From: Archangium sp.
GTDB taxonomy: Bacteria; Myxococcota; Myxococcia; Myxococcales; Myxococcaceae
NCBI GenBank assembly: GCA_022843845.1
Contig: JALHMW010000009.1
Span: 104,582-168,581, forward strand
Direction: 5' to 3'
DNA: 64,000 bases
Position numbers and translations under genes: made by a program
Shown here: one piece after another, positions 1-7,795 of the stretch
Layout: every line of letters begins with the position of its first letter
Position numbering within the stretch: position 1 is the stretch's first letter
Notes under the pieces: generated by a model
Databases searched by the model: none
What the model was told of the DNA's origin: nothing
Seen by the model: the letters and a program-made list of their open reading frames with translations, nothing else

Positions 1-1860
1 CGGGTCAGCGCCACAGCGACCCATCGGCGCGCCAACCTGGCAGTCGGTGTCGACGGTGCAGCTGTCGCGACCCATGCCGCCCCGGTTGATGCGAATCGCC
101 GTCTCGTCGTAGTTCACCGGGCAGCCGCGATCGGCCTTGGTGCGCGAGGTGTTCGCCGACACGGCGGAACGATCGTTGACGGTGGCGGGCGCGCAGACCT
201 GCAGCTGACCCGTCATCGTCTGGAGCCCGACGATGCACTTCATGGGCAGCGGGCTGCAGCTCGGCGAGAGGCTACCGTTCGCGCAGGCGTTGGCGCCGGT
301 GAGCCAGGCCGGGAGCGGCAGGTTGTTGCAGTCCTGATCGCTCATGCAGGTCGAGCAGAAGGGCGGCTCGGGCGCGCGGTAACAGCCGACGTCGTTCTGC
401 TCGGCGAGCGGCGGACAGGGATCGGCCCTGCCATCGCCGTTCTTGTCTTCGCCGCAGCAGTACTCGCCGGTGCTGCACGCGTTGCCGGCGCCGCCCTGCT
501 CCACGCAGGTCTGCTTCTTACAGATGCGGGCGTTGTTCTCGAGCGCGCACGCGAAGGGCGAGCGGCAGTCCCGGTACGACTGGCCCGAGACCGGGTCGTC
601 GCCCGTGCGGCAGGTGTTGTCTTCGCAGATGAACGAGCCGCGGTCGCAGTAGCCGAGGTAGGGATCGTCGGGGTTCGCCTTCTCGGGGCACTCCGCGTTG
701 TCCATGCAGGCGCCGTTGGCGCGGCAGCGCTTGGCCGTGTCACCGCCTGAGCGGTCCTTCTCGGCGCGGCAGGTCAGGTTCATGCCACCGAACGGGTTGC
801 TGGCGCCGCGGCAGTCGTTGTCGTCGTTGCACGGCGGCTTGCATCGGCCCGAGCCATAGAAGATGGAGTTCGGGTCGAGGTTCTTCGAGTCGACCCAGCA
901 CACCTCACCGGGGCGGCAGCCCGGCGCGACGAGCTCCTTGTTGATGAAGTCCCAGCGGCAGCGGGGCACGCAGATGCCACCGCACGAGCCGGCGCCGGCG
1001 TCGGGCTGGTTCACGGTGCAGACCGAGCCCGAGGGGCAGTTCTTGTCTTCGTTGCAGCCGACCTGCGAGCAGCTGTTCGACTGAGGTGAGCAGAAGCCGA
1101 AGCCATCGTCGATGGTGCCGCAGGGGCACTGGCCGACCTTCTGGTAGCGGCAGAACTTGTCGCCCGAGACGTCGCCCATGAAGCCGGAGCACTTGCCGAC
1201 GCCGATGCCGCCCGGCGGCCCGAAGATGATGCCGTCGCTGCCGCACTGATCGTCGGTGCTGCACTTCTCGCACGCCTGCAGCCGGCGGCGGCAGGTGCCC
1301 TGGGCGTTGGTCGCCGCGGGCGCGTCACCCTTGTTGCAGATGCAGCCCGGACCGCTGCTGTAGCAGGGGTCGTCGGAGTCGAAGCCCTCCTGGCACTCTG
1401 CGTCGTTGTTGCAGCCCTGGCCGAGGCGGGTGCCGATGCGGGCGGGCGCGCACTTGCCGCTCATCAGATCGCAGATGGAGCCGTTCATGTACCGGCTGCA
1501 CTCGAGATCGTTGACGCACTTGGGAATGCACGCGCCGCCGTCGGTCTCACAGATGGGGCCGCGCAGGTCGCTGACGCAGTCGCGGTCGACCATGCAGGGG
1601 GCGGGGCCCGCATCGACGACCATCATCATCGGGGTGACACACGCCTTGTCGGTGCACAGCTGGCCTTCGCCGCACGCGCCGCACTTCGCGCCGCCGGTGC
1701 CGCACGAGGCGACCTCGTCGCCGCCCTGGCACTTGCCCATGGTGTCGCAACAGCCGGCCGCACAGGTCTCGGCGTTACAGGGCTTGGTGCAGGCCGGCGT
1801 GAGCGCAACCATGAACCCCATCGCGGCGCCAAGCAGCGCCATCCGCATTTCAACTCGCAT
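1..1860 (-). CDS. Cys-rich surface lipoprotein, partial (C-terminus outside window)
   Basis: The frame is open from an ATG at 1860 to the left edge: 620 codons without a stop, so the 3' end is missing. A GAGGAA ribosome site sits about seven bases before the ATG. The N-terminus is a signal peptide ending in a lipobox-like LTPAC, predicting a lipid-anchored Cys24. The rest is a chain of short Cys-rich modules with spacings such as DxxCxxG and CSxDxxC, typical of large secreted myxobacterial proteins that are poor in other recognisable domains. Many disulfides are likely. Function is not recognised; adhesin, matrix or surface-scaffold roles are guesses. It is the last minus-strand gene after the MoaD-MoaE fusion. 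Confidence 0.8.
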   Translation of the reverse strand, partial: MRVEMRMALLGAAMGFMVALTPACTKPCNAETCAAGCCDTMGKCQGGDEVASCGTGGAKCGACGEGQLCTDKACVTPMMMVVDAGPAPCMVDRDCVSDLRGPICETDGGACIPKCVNDLECSRYMNGSICDLMSGKCAPARIGTRLGQGCNNDAECQEGFDSDDPCYSSGPGCICNKGDAPAATNAQGTCRRRLQACEKCSTDDQCGSDGIIFGPPGGIGVGKCSGFMGDVSGDKFCRYQKVGQCPCGTIDDGFGFCSPQSNSCSQVGCNEDKNCPSGSVCTVNQPDAGAGSCGGICVPRCRWDFINKELVAPGCRPGEVCWVDSKNLDPNSIFYGSGRCKPPCNDDNDCRGASNPFGGMNLTCRAEKDRSGGDTAKRCRANGACMDNAECPEKANPDDPYLGYCDRGSFICEDNTCRTGDDPVSGQSYRDCRSPFACALENNARICKKQTCVEQGGAGNACSTGEYCCGEDKNGDGRADPCPPLAEQNDVGCYRAPEPPFCSTCMSDQDCNNLPLPAWLTGANACANGSLSPSCSPLPMKCIVGLQTMTGQLQVCAPATVNDRSAVSANTSRTKADRGCPVNYDETAIRINRGGMGRDSCTVDTDCQVGAPMGRCGADP

Positions 1861-1917
1861 GAATCGTTTCCTCGTTGGACGACATCGGCCCGAAATGAGG
1901 CCCAAGGCCTAGCAGCT

Positions 1918-2586
1918 TCAGGGCCCGAGGCCTACCCACACCGCGCCATCGGTGGTGGTTTCTTTCTTCCAGATGGGGACGTCTTCCTTGAGGCGATCGA
2001 TGGCGTGCTCGCAGGCGAGGAAGGCCTCTTTGCGATGGGGCGCCGAGGCGGCGATGACGACGGCCAGCTCTCCGGGCTGCAGCAGGCCGACGCGGTGGAC
2101 GATGGCGAGCTGAACGCCGGGCCACTGGCGCTGGGCTTCTTCGGCGATGAGGGCCATCTGCTTCTCGGCCATCGGCGGAAAGGCCTCGTACTCGAGGTGG
2201 GCGACGTCTTTCCCTTTCGAGACGCGTCGCACTGCGCCGGAGAAGCTGACCAGACCGCCCTGGGTGGGCCCGCTGACGGCGTCGATGACTTCGCTCACCG
2301 AGAGCGGGCGATCGACGACCTTGAAGAGGCCCGAGGTGCCGCCAGCGACGGGTGGAATGAGCGCGACCTCGACGCCATCGGTGAGCTTCAGGTCGGGCGG
2401 CGCGAACTCCTGGTCGACGGCGACGCGGAGGTGCCGTTCGAGGCTCTTCAAGGCCGGCGTGGCGGCGAGCAGCTGTTCCATCAACGTCGCCACGGTGGCG
2501 CCGTCGGGGAGCGTGACGCGCTCCTGGGTCTTCTGGGCCTTCTCGCGGGCCGCGGCGAAGTAGCGGACGGTGACGGTGAGCGACAT
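1918..2586 (-). CDS. moaX: MoaD-MoaE fusion, molybdopterin synthase (MoaX-like)
   Basis: 222 residues containing both subunits of molybdopterin synthase, which converts cyclic pyranopterin monophosphate to molybdopterin. Residues 1-83 are a ubiquitin-fold MoaD ending in the PPVAGG signature, with Gly82-Gly83 internal instead of C-terminal. Residues 88-222 are MoaE, with its HRVG, PHRKEAF and PIWKKE motifs and catalytic lysines. In separate MoaD the terminal Gly carries the thiocarboxylate, so the fusion should need cleavage after the GG, as is known for mycobacterial MoaX. The ATG at 2586 lies 13 bp after the upstream PKD-lipoprotein gene. No other molybdenum-cofactor gene is in the window. 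Confidence 0.93.
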   Translation of the reverse strand: MSLTVTVRYFAAAREKAQKTQERVTLPDGATVATLMEQLLAATPALKSLERHLRVAVDQEFAPPDLKLTDGVEVALIPPVAGGTSGLFKVVDRPLSVSEVIDAVSGPTQGGLVSFSGAVRRVSKGKDVAHLEYEAFPPMAEKQMALIAEEAQRQWPGVQLAIVHRVGLLQPGELAVVIAASAPHRKEAFLACEHAIDRLKEDVPIWKKETTTDGAVWVGLGP

Positions 2587-2599
2587 GGCGTCGTCAGAT

Positions 2600-4285
2600 C
2601 TACTCCCGGCGGTCGCGCTTCGACAGCTTGACCTCGAGGAAGACGGTCGCGCCGGTTGGCGTCGGCGCGAGATCGAGGAACACCTGGTCGAGCGCGGTGA
2701 GCTGAGTGAGGAAGGTCGAGGTGAGCGCCTGGGTGGTGATCACCTTGCGCGGGTCGACGCCCGGCACCATGCGCGGCTCGAGCAGGTCGCGGCCGAGCTG
2801 GCCCACGTCGAGGAACGCCGTGACGTGCCCCGGGCCACAGGCGCCGTCGGCCTTCCGGGTGAGCTGCGCGACGAGATCGACGGGCTCGGTGCCGGCGAGC
2901 GGGCGCCCCCACCGCACGTACAGGGTGTCGGGATCGAGCGCGAGCTCCAGCGCCTGCTGCTCGAGGAGGGTGCGCCACACGGTGACGCCCTTCTCGGTGG
3001 CCTGATCGTACGGCGCGCGGCGGCGGGCGAGCACCCGATCGAGCACGGCGCGCACGGCGACCCGGTCGGGCACCAGCGTCTCACCGAGCAGCGTGACGCG
3101 AGGCGCGGGGCGGCCTCCACCGAGAATCGTCGCCGAGAGGAACGCCTCGACGTCGAAGGAGAGCGTCAGGTCGAGCCGCCGGCTCAGCACCGAGAGGCCG
3201 GCGCGCAGCTCGTCATCGTCAGCATCTTGTGCCCGCGACAGCCCGAACGCGTCGAGCACCTCGGCGAGGGGCACGTCCATCGACAGCGCGGCGATGAGCC
3301 CATCGGGCGCGTGCGAAAGGAGCCGCGCGGCCCGCGAGGCTGGCGGCGTCTTCCACAACGGGCGATCGGCGATGAGGTGCCCCACGAGGCGGCCCTCGTC
3401 ACGGCCCAGGCGCAGCGCCCCGAGGGCGACCGACCACGCGCCCCCCTTCACGGCGCCGCTGGTGCGCGCGGTCAGCTCGCGTCGCGCGACGACGGCGACC
3501 CCTCCGCTGGCGAGCTGGGCGAGGGCCGAGGCCATCGCCGCTTCCGTCTCGAGCCCCCGGGTCGGCGCGTCCTTCACGGCCTTCACCGCGACGGCGGTGT
3601 GCTCCGCGGTCGACGAGGTGACGAAGTACAGCGTGCCGCGATCGACGAGCACCTGCGCGTGCAGCTCTGCGGTGACGAAGCCTGCAGGGCCGTCGGGCCG
3701 CCAGCCGTGCTCGACGAGGAACTCGCGGAACGTCCGCAGGGCCGCGTCGTCGTCGCTTACCCCGACGAAGGTGACGAGGGCCGCGGCCCCCGCAGGCAGG
3801 TACGCGCCCGCCCCTTCGGCCCGATCGAGCGCCGCCGCGCCAGCCGCGCCCGGCTCGAGGATGAAGTGGAGAACGGGAGAGCGATCGATGAGCTGTTGAG
3901 CGAGCGCCGCTGAGCCGAGCCGCTCCACGAAGTCGATGGCAGGCGCGACCTCATCGAGCGTGCGGAACGCGAGCACGGCTTCGGCGCCTGGCGCGACGGC
4001 GCGAAAGACGTCTCGAGGCTGCACCAGCACCGAGACGCGATCGGTGACGCGGTCCTTCTCGAACGCGCGCACCACGTAGCGGCCGGCCTTCGCGAAGGCG
4101 TGCTCGACGACCTGCCCTTCTCGCGGTGGAGAGCCATCACCGAAGTCCCACCGCCGAGAGGTCTCGGCCGAGAAGGCAACCGTCTGGCCCGTGTCGATGG
4201 CCTGCTCGCGACGCTCTTCTCGAACGGCGCGGACGCACGAGAGCGCGCTCAGCAGGACCAGGCCGACACTGAAGGGCACGCGCAC
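2600..4285 (-). CDS. PKD-domain lipoprotein of unknown function
   Basis: 561 residues from a GTG at 4285. The signal peptide ends in a lipobox (LSALSC). Next comes a PKD-type beta-sandwich, residues about 25-90, with the characteristic WDFGDG and a later HAFAKAGRY. The remaining ~470 residues are a soluble alpha/beta region without a motif I recognise. PKD domains usually mediate protein or carbohydrate contacts outside the cell. It lies between the beta-barrel gene (15 bp upstream) and the MoaD-MoaE fusion, so co-transcription is likely, but the context does not indicate its role. Confidence 0.75.
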   Translation of the reverse strand: MRVPFSVGLVLLSALSCVRAVREERREQAIDTGQTVAFSAETSRRWDFGDGSPPREGQVVEHAFAKAGRYVVRAFEKDRVTDRVSVLVQPRDVFRAVAPGAEAVLAFRTLDEVAPAIDFVERLGSAALAQQLIDRSPVLHFILEPGAAGAAALDRAEGAGAYLPAGAAALVTFVGVSDDDAALRTFREFLVEHGWRPDGPAGFVTAELHAQVLVDRGTLYFVTSSTAEHTAVAVKAVKDAPTRGLETEAAMASALAQLASGGVAVVARRELTARTSGAVKGGAWSVALGALRLGRDEGRLVGHLIADRPLWKTPPASRAARLLSHAPDGLIAALSMDVPLAEVLDAFGLSRAQDADDDELRAGLSVLSRRLDLTLSFDVEAFLSATILGGGRPAPRVTLLGETLVPDRVAVRAVLDRVLARRRAPYDQATEKGVTVWRTLLEQQALELALDPDTLYVRWGRPLAGTEPVDLVAQLTRKADGACGPGHVTAFLDVGQLGRDLLEPRMVPGVDPRKVITTQALTSTFLTQLTALDQVFLDLAPTPTGATVFLEVKLSKRDRRE

Positions 4286-4300
4286 GCGAGGCGCAGTCTG

Positions 4301-5026
4301 TCAGAGATCGAACGCGAGGCCGAACAGCCAGTGCCTGCTCGAGAGGAGCAGCGGCACCGTGCTCGAGCGGAACATCTCCTGGAAGTTGAACTCGCCGAAG
4401 ATGTACGTGTGGTTCACGCCAACGCTGGAGTCGAAGTCGCGCGCGAGCCGTTCGTCGAGCATGTCGAGCATCACCGAGAGGCCGACCGTACCGGCCATGC
4501 CGAACGCCGTGCCCTGCCCCGGGAGCCCGTCGGCGTACTCGAGCTTGCCGCCGTTGACGACCCACCAGGGCATCGTGACGAACTGGCCCTTCACGTACGG
4601 CACGAGGGGAATCTTGTACTTCAGCGCCACCAGGTCGAACCGGTACGAGACGCCGGGCCGCACGGTGAGAATGCGCAGGCCCGTCGATTGAGCGGCCTTC
4701 TCGCCCGTCTCGGCGTCGACGGCCTGGCCGAACTTCTCGGCGTAGGCCACCGACACGCCAGCCGAGATGGTGCCGAACTTCTTCCAGATCATGTACTCGA
4801 GGCCGATCTCACCCATCAGCATCGGCGTGCCACCGAACACCCGCGCGTAGGGGCGCTGATCGTTGGGTCCGAGACCCGGGAAGACGGCGTTGTCGATGAG
4901 CGGGGTGTACGGCCCGAGCTTGAGCTCGAGGACGAAGGTACGTGGGCTCTCGCCCGTGTTGCCGGCGGCGTTCACCTGGCCGGGCATCTGCGAGAGCAAC
5001 GCGAGCGTCAAAGCGGCGACCATCAT
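4301..5026 (-). CDS. Predicted outer-membrane beta-barrel protein
   Basis: 241 residues from the ATG at 5026. An AGGAG ribosome site precedes it by nine bases, and the ATG overlaps the stop of the upstream gene as ATGA, which decides this start over an upstream in-frame codon. After a hydrophobic signal peptide (MMVAALTLALLSQ) the chain alternates polar and hydrophobic residues with many Tyr, Phe and Gly, and ends in a hydrophobic F-D-L resembling a barrel C-terminus. This suggests an 8-10-stranded outer-membrane barrel of unknown cargo. Translational coupling to the MYXO-CTERM protein suggests both act at the envelope. Confidence 0.7.
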   Translation of the reverse strand: MMVAALTLALLSQMPGQVNAAGNTGESPRTFVLELKLGPYTPLIDNAVFPGLGPNDQRPYARVFGGTPMLMGEIGLEYMIWKKFGTISAGVSVAYAEKFGQAVDAETGEKAAQSTGLRILTVRPGVSYRFDLVALKYKIPLVPYVKGQFVTMPWWVVNGGKLEYADGLPGQGTAFGMAGTVGLSVMLDMLDERLARDFDSSVGVNHTYIFGEFNFQEMFRSSTVPLLLSSRHWLFGLAFDL

Positions 5027-5937
5027 CGGGAACGTCTCCTGAAGAACCAGCCCAGGGCGAAGAGGGGTGCGAGACCCAGGCCCGTCGAACAACCGCCCGT
5101 TTCGGTGCCGCCCGCGTCGCGATACGTGCCCCAGAAGCCGACGGTGCGCCGGGGCGTTCCAGCGCCGGGCTCGCTGTCGGCGCTCTCGTTGTCAGCGCCG
5201 TCGATGGCGCGGAGCAGCACGTCGTAGGTCGTGCCATTGAGCAGCCCGTCGATCACGATCTCGCGGCCCGCGCCGAGGCTGATGTTCGGGCGGCGGGTGT
5301 AGTCGGTCGAGCTCTGGGGGCGAACGAAGGGGACGATCTGGGTCGTGTCGCTCGACACCGAGAACACGACCTTGAGGGCTTTGTCCTGGGGGAGCACTTC
5401 GGTGACGATCGGCGCGTTCGGCGGCTGCGCATCGTAGGTGATGCGAAGCGGGCTCGCGGTGAGGGTCTGGGGAGCCTGAAACCCACCAAAGCACTGGGGC
5501 GACGCGGGCACTGCCGCGCAGATTCGGTGCTCCACCGTCAGCGTCGTCGCGCCCCCGCACGGGGTGGTGCTCCCTGCAGCGAAGCCGGGCAGGTCGTCGA
5601 TGACGACCGTGAGCGTTCCTTGTCGAGTCGTGGTGATGAGCAGCTGGTTGACCGTCGGAAACTCCAGGTCGTTCTCGCCCGGCTTGTCGCCGCACGAGCC
5701 CGACGTGGCCCAAAGCCGCATCTCGTTGCAGGGCTGGGACAAGAACTGATTCCAGACCCAGTAGACCACCCGGCTGGTCCCGCACGCCGACGCGCCAATG
5801 ACGAGCTGGTCGCTGGTCGCGGTGGGCGTCTCGCGGATTCCGAAGCTGACGAGGTTGGCGGTGGGGTTCGTAGGGTTCGCGGGGTTGAATTGGGCGACCG
5901 CCGTCGAAGCCACCAGCACGAGCACGAGAGAACGCAT
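5023..5937 (-). CDS. Secreted protein with MYXO-CTERM-type sorting tail
   Basis: 304 residues from the ATG at 5937. There is a cleavable signal peptide (MRSLVLVLVASTAVAQ), then an extracellular region with a fibronectin-III-like stretch, residues about 170-270 (LNGTTYDVLLRAIDGADNES). The end is a short tripartite tail: a GGCS cysteine motif, a hydrophobic segment and an Arg cluster (RRRSR). That tail matches the MYXO-CTERM sorting signal, whose Cys is the presumed processing and lipidation point for surface display. The gene overlaps the beta-barrel gene by four bases. A longer frame upstream of 5937 is an artefact of overlap with the asd-like gene. Confidence 0.8.
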   Translation of the reverse strand: MRSLVLVLVASTAVAQFNPANPTNPTANLVSFGIRETPTATSDQLVIGASACGTSRVVYWVWNQFLSQPCNEMRLWATSGSCGDKPGENDLEFPTVNQLLITTTRQGTLTVVIDDLPGFAAGSTTPCGGATTLTVEHRICAAVPASPQCFGGFQAPQTLTASPLRITYDAQPPNAPIVTEVLPQDKALKVVFSVSSDTTQIVPFVRPQSSTDYTRRPNISLGAGREIVIDGLLNGTTYDVLLRAIDGADNESADSEPGAGTPRRTVGFWGTYRDAGGTETGGCSTGLGLAPLFALGWFFRRRSR

Positions 5938-6043
5938 GGGCACGCCCAGTCGTAGCAACCCGTCTGCCACCCCGCCAGCATTGACATCCCCCCGGAACGA
6001 CTTGGAAAGGGGCGGCTGAGGCGACGGGCCGAGTGACAAATTG

Positions 6044-7045
6044 TCAGTCGCGATCGGCGAGTTCGAAGGCGATGTCGAGGGCCGAGTCAGCGGTTCGGAA
6101 GGCGTTGTCGATGCAGGCGACGAGCTGAACCCGCTCTCCCAGCACCCGAATGCGCCCCACGTGCACGGTGGAGTCGTCAGTGGTGAGCATCGGCATCGGG
6201 TAGATGTTGTCGGCAGGCTCATCGAGCACCTTGAGGCCCGAGTCGGCCTTGAGCGTGGCGCGCACGCCCTCCGCGTCGACCCGACGCGACAGGTGCGCCG
6301 AGAGGATGAGGGTGAGCCCGTGGTAGGTCGGCACCAGCACCGAGGTCGCGGTGACGGCCGGCATCTTCTCCCCGCCCCACACGCGGGCAGTCTCGATGAG
6401 CATCGCGCGCTCGAGCTGCGAGAGCCCGTTCTCGAGCGCGCCGACCGCGGGGATGACATTGAACGCGAGGCGGTGCGGGAAGACCTCGATGTCGGGGTCC
6501 TTCGCGTTCATCAGCTCGCCGGTCTGCTTCGAGAGTTGGGCGACGCCAGCGCTCCCGTGAATCGCCGCGCCGCAGAGCACGGTCGCGTCGGCGAAGAGCA
6601 GGCCAAAAGCGCCGCGCAACGGCTCCAGCGCGCGGGTGAAAGCCTGGGTCGAGGCCTGCGCGAGCGACACGATGCGGCCAGCGAACGGGCGGTCGAGCAC
6701 CCCATCGTTCACGCCGGGCACCACGAGCGGCACCTTCTCGTCCACGCGCCAGGCGCCCGAGAGATCGATGACCCACACGCCGAGGGCCTGCGCCCGTTCG
6801 GCAACAGGCTTCGCGACCTCGGGAGGCACCGCGAGAATGGCCACGGCCGCGCCGCGCAGGGACTCGTCGCTGTATTTGTCGATGACGACGCTGTCGTCGC
6901 CGAAGTCGAGCTCCTCCCCTGCCCCGCGCTCACTGGCGAACGCGCGCACGCAGTCGGCCGGGTGATCCTTCAGCAAGAGGCCCTGCACCAGCTGACGGCC
7001 AACGACACCTGAGGCTCCGACGACGGCGATGATGGGCTCGGACAT
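6044..7045 (-). CDS. Aspartate-semialdehyde dehydrogenase family protein lacking the catalytic Cys (USG-1-like)
   Basis: 333 residues with the Asd fold. Residues 10-16 (GASGVVG) are the NADP-binding loop, and a PLVVPGVN block and an NVIPAVG motif follow in the right order. In true Asd the acyl-enzyme cysteine lies in an N-C-S/T motif; here the aligned block, residues 128-133, reads LAQAST with Ala131 in place of Cys. It therefore resembles the USG-1 paralogues and probably does not make aspartate semialdehyde by the normal mechanism. It begins 3 bp after the tsaB stop. It should not be annotated as functional asd without another candidate being considered. Confidence 0.8.
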   Translation of the reverse strand: MSEPIIAVVGASGVVGRQLVQGLLLKDHPADCVRAFASERGAGEELDFGDDSVVIDKYSDESLRGAAVAILAVPPEVAKPVAERAQALGVWVIDLSGAWRVDEKVPLVVPGVNDGVLDRPFAGRIVSLAQASTQAFTRALEPLRGAFGLLFADATVLCGAAIHGSAGVAQLSKQTGELMNAKDPDIEVFPHRLAFNVIPAVGALENGLSQLERAMLIETARVWGGEKMPAVTATSVLVPTYHGLTLILSAHLSRRVDAEGVRATLKADSGLKVLDEPADNIYPMPMLTTDDSTVHVGRIRVLGERVQLVACIDNAFRTADSALDIAFELADRD

Positions 7046-7048
7046 GGG

Positions 7049-7783
7049 TCACGACTCTTTCGGGTTCAGCATTCGGGCCTTCGACTCGACGCCCGGGAGC
7101 GGAGGGAACTTCGGGTTCTCTTCGGCGCCGCTGCCACGGAGGTAGTGCGGCTCGAGCGCGAAGGCAGCGTGGGCGTCGTACACGGCGGGCATCGTCGCGA
7201 GGCGCGCGAGGCCAACCGCCGAAGGCACGTGCGGCGCGGGCAGGAGCTGTGAGGACGGAACGCCGAGGGACTCCAACGCAGCCCGGTAGTCCGGAACGGC
7301 TGGGCCCACCACGCGTGCGTCAGGCGTCGCGAGGAGGAGCTTCGCGAAGGCGTCGATGGGGAGCGACGTCTCCGGCTCCATCGCCGTCACGATGCCCCCG
7401 ACGTGCCGGTAGCGGCCGACGTACAGCTCGTTCTTCTTCACCACCGAGACGCAGAACAGCTCGGTGTCCTCCGGCCCATCGAGGCAGAGCGCCTTCAGCG
7501 ACGAGACGCCGACGAGGGGAATCTTCAACGCGTACGACAGCCCTTTCAGACACGAGAGGCCGATGCGCAGACCGGTGAAGGAGCCGGGGCCCAGGCCGCT
7601 GACGAGCCCGGTGAGCTGGCCGAGGGTGACGCCGTGCTTCTTCAGGAGCGCCTCGATGCACCCCGGCAGCGCGTCACTCTGCTTCGTGGGCGGCGGCACC
7701 AGCACGTGCTCCAGCACCTCACCCGAGGGGCGAACGAGCGCGAGGGAGAGCGTCAGACACGAGGAGTCGAGGGCCAGCCACAT
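7049..7783 (-). CDS. tsaB: TsaB, tRNA threonylcarbamoyladenosine biosynthesis protein
   Basis: 244 residues. It starts with the ASKHA-fold LALDSSCLTLSLAL block and has the family signature GPGSFTGLRIGL around residues 64-75. TsaB dimerises with TsaD and, with TsaE, transfers threonylcarbamoyl to A37 of ANN-decoding tRNAs. The length matches the family. The ATG lies 12 bp after the RseP-like gene and the stop 3 bp before the Asd-like gene, so these three form one transcription unit. Confidence 0.93.
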   Translation of the reverse strand: MWLALDSSCLTLSLALVRPSGEVLEHVLVPPPTKQSDALPGCIEALLKKHGVTLGQLTGLVSGLGPGSFTGLRIGLSCLKGLSYALKIPLVGVSSLKALCLDGPEDTELFCVSVVKKNELYVGRYRHVGGIVTAMEPETSLPIDAFAKLLLATPDARVVGPAVPDYRAALESLGVPSSQLLPAPHVPSAVGLARLATMPAVYDAHAAFALEPHYLRGSGAEENPKFPPLPGVESKARMLNPKES

Positions 7784-7795
7784 CGATTGGCCGCT

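Noticed and set aside
5938..6459. N-terminal extension of the MYXO-CTERM gene
   Set aside because: It runs through the asd-like gene out of frame; the signal peptide begins at 5937.
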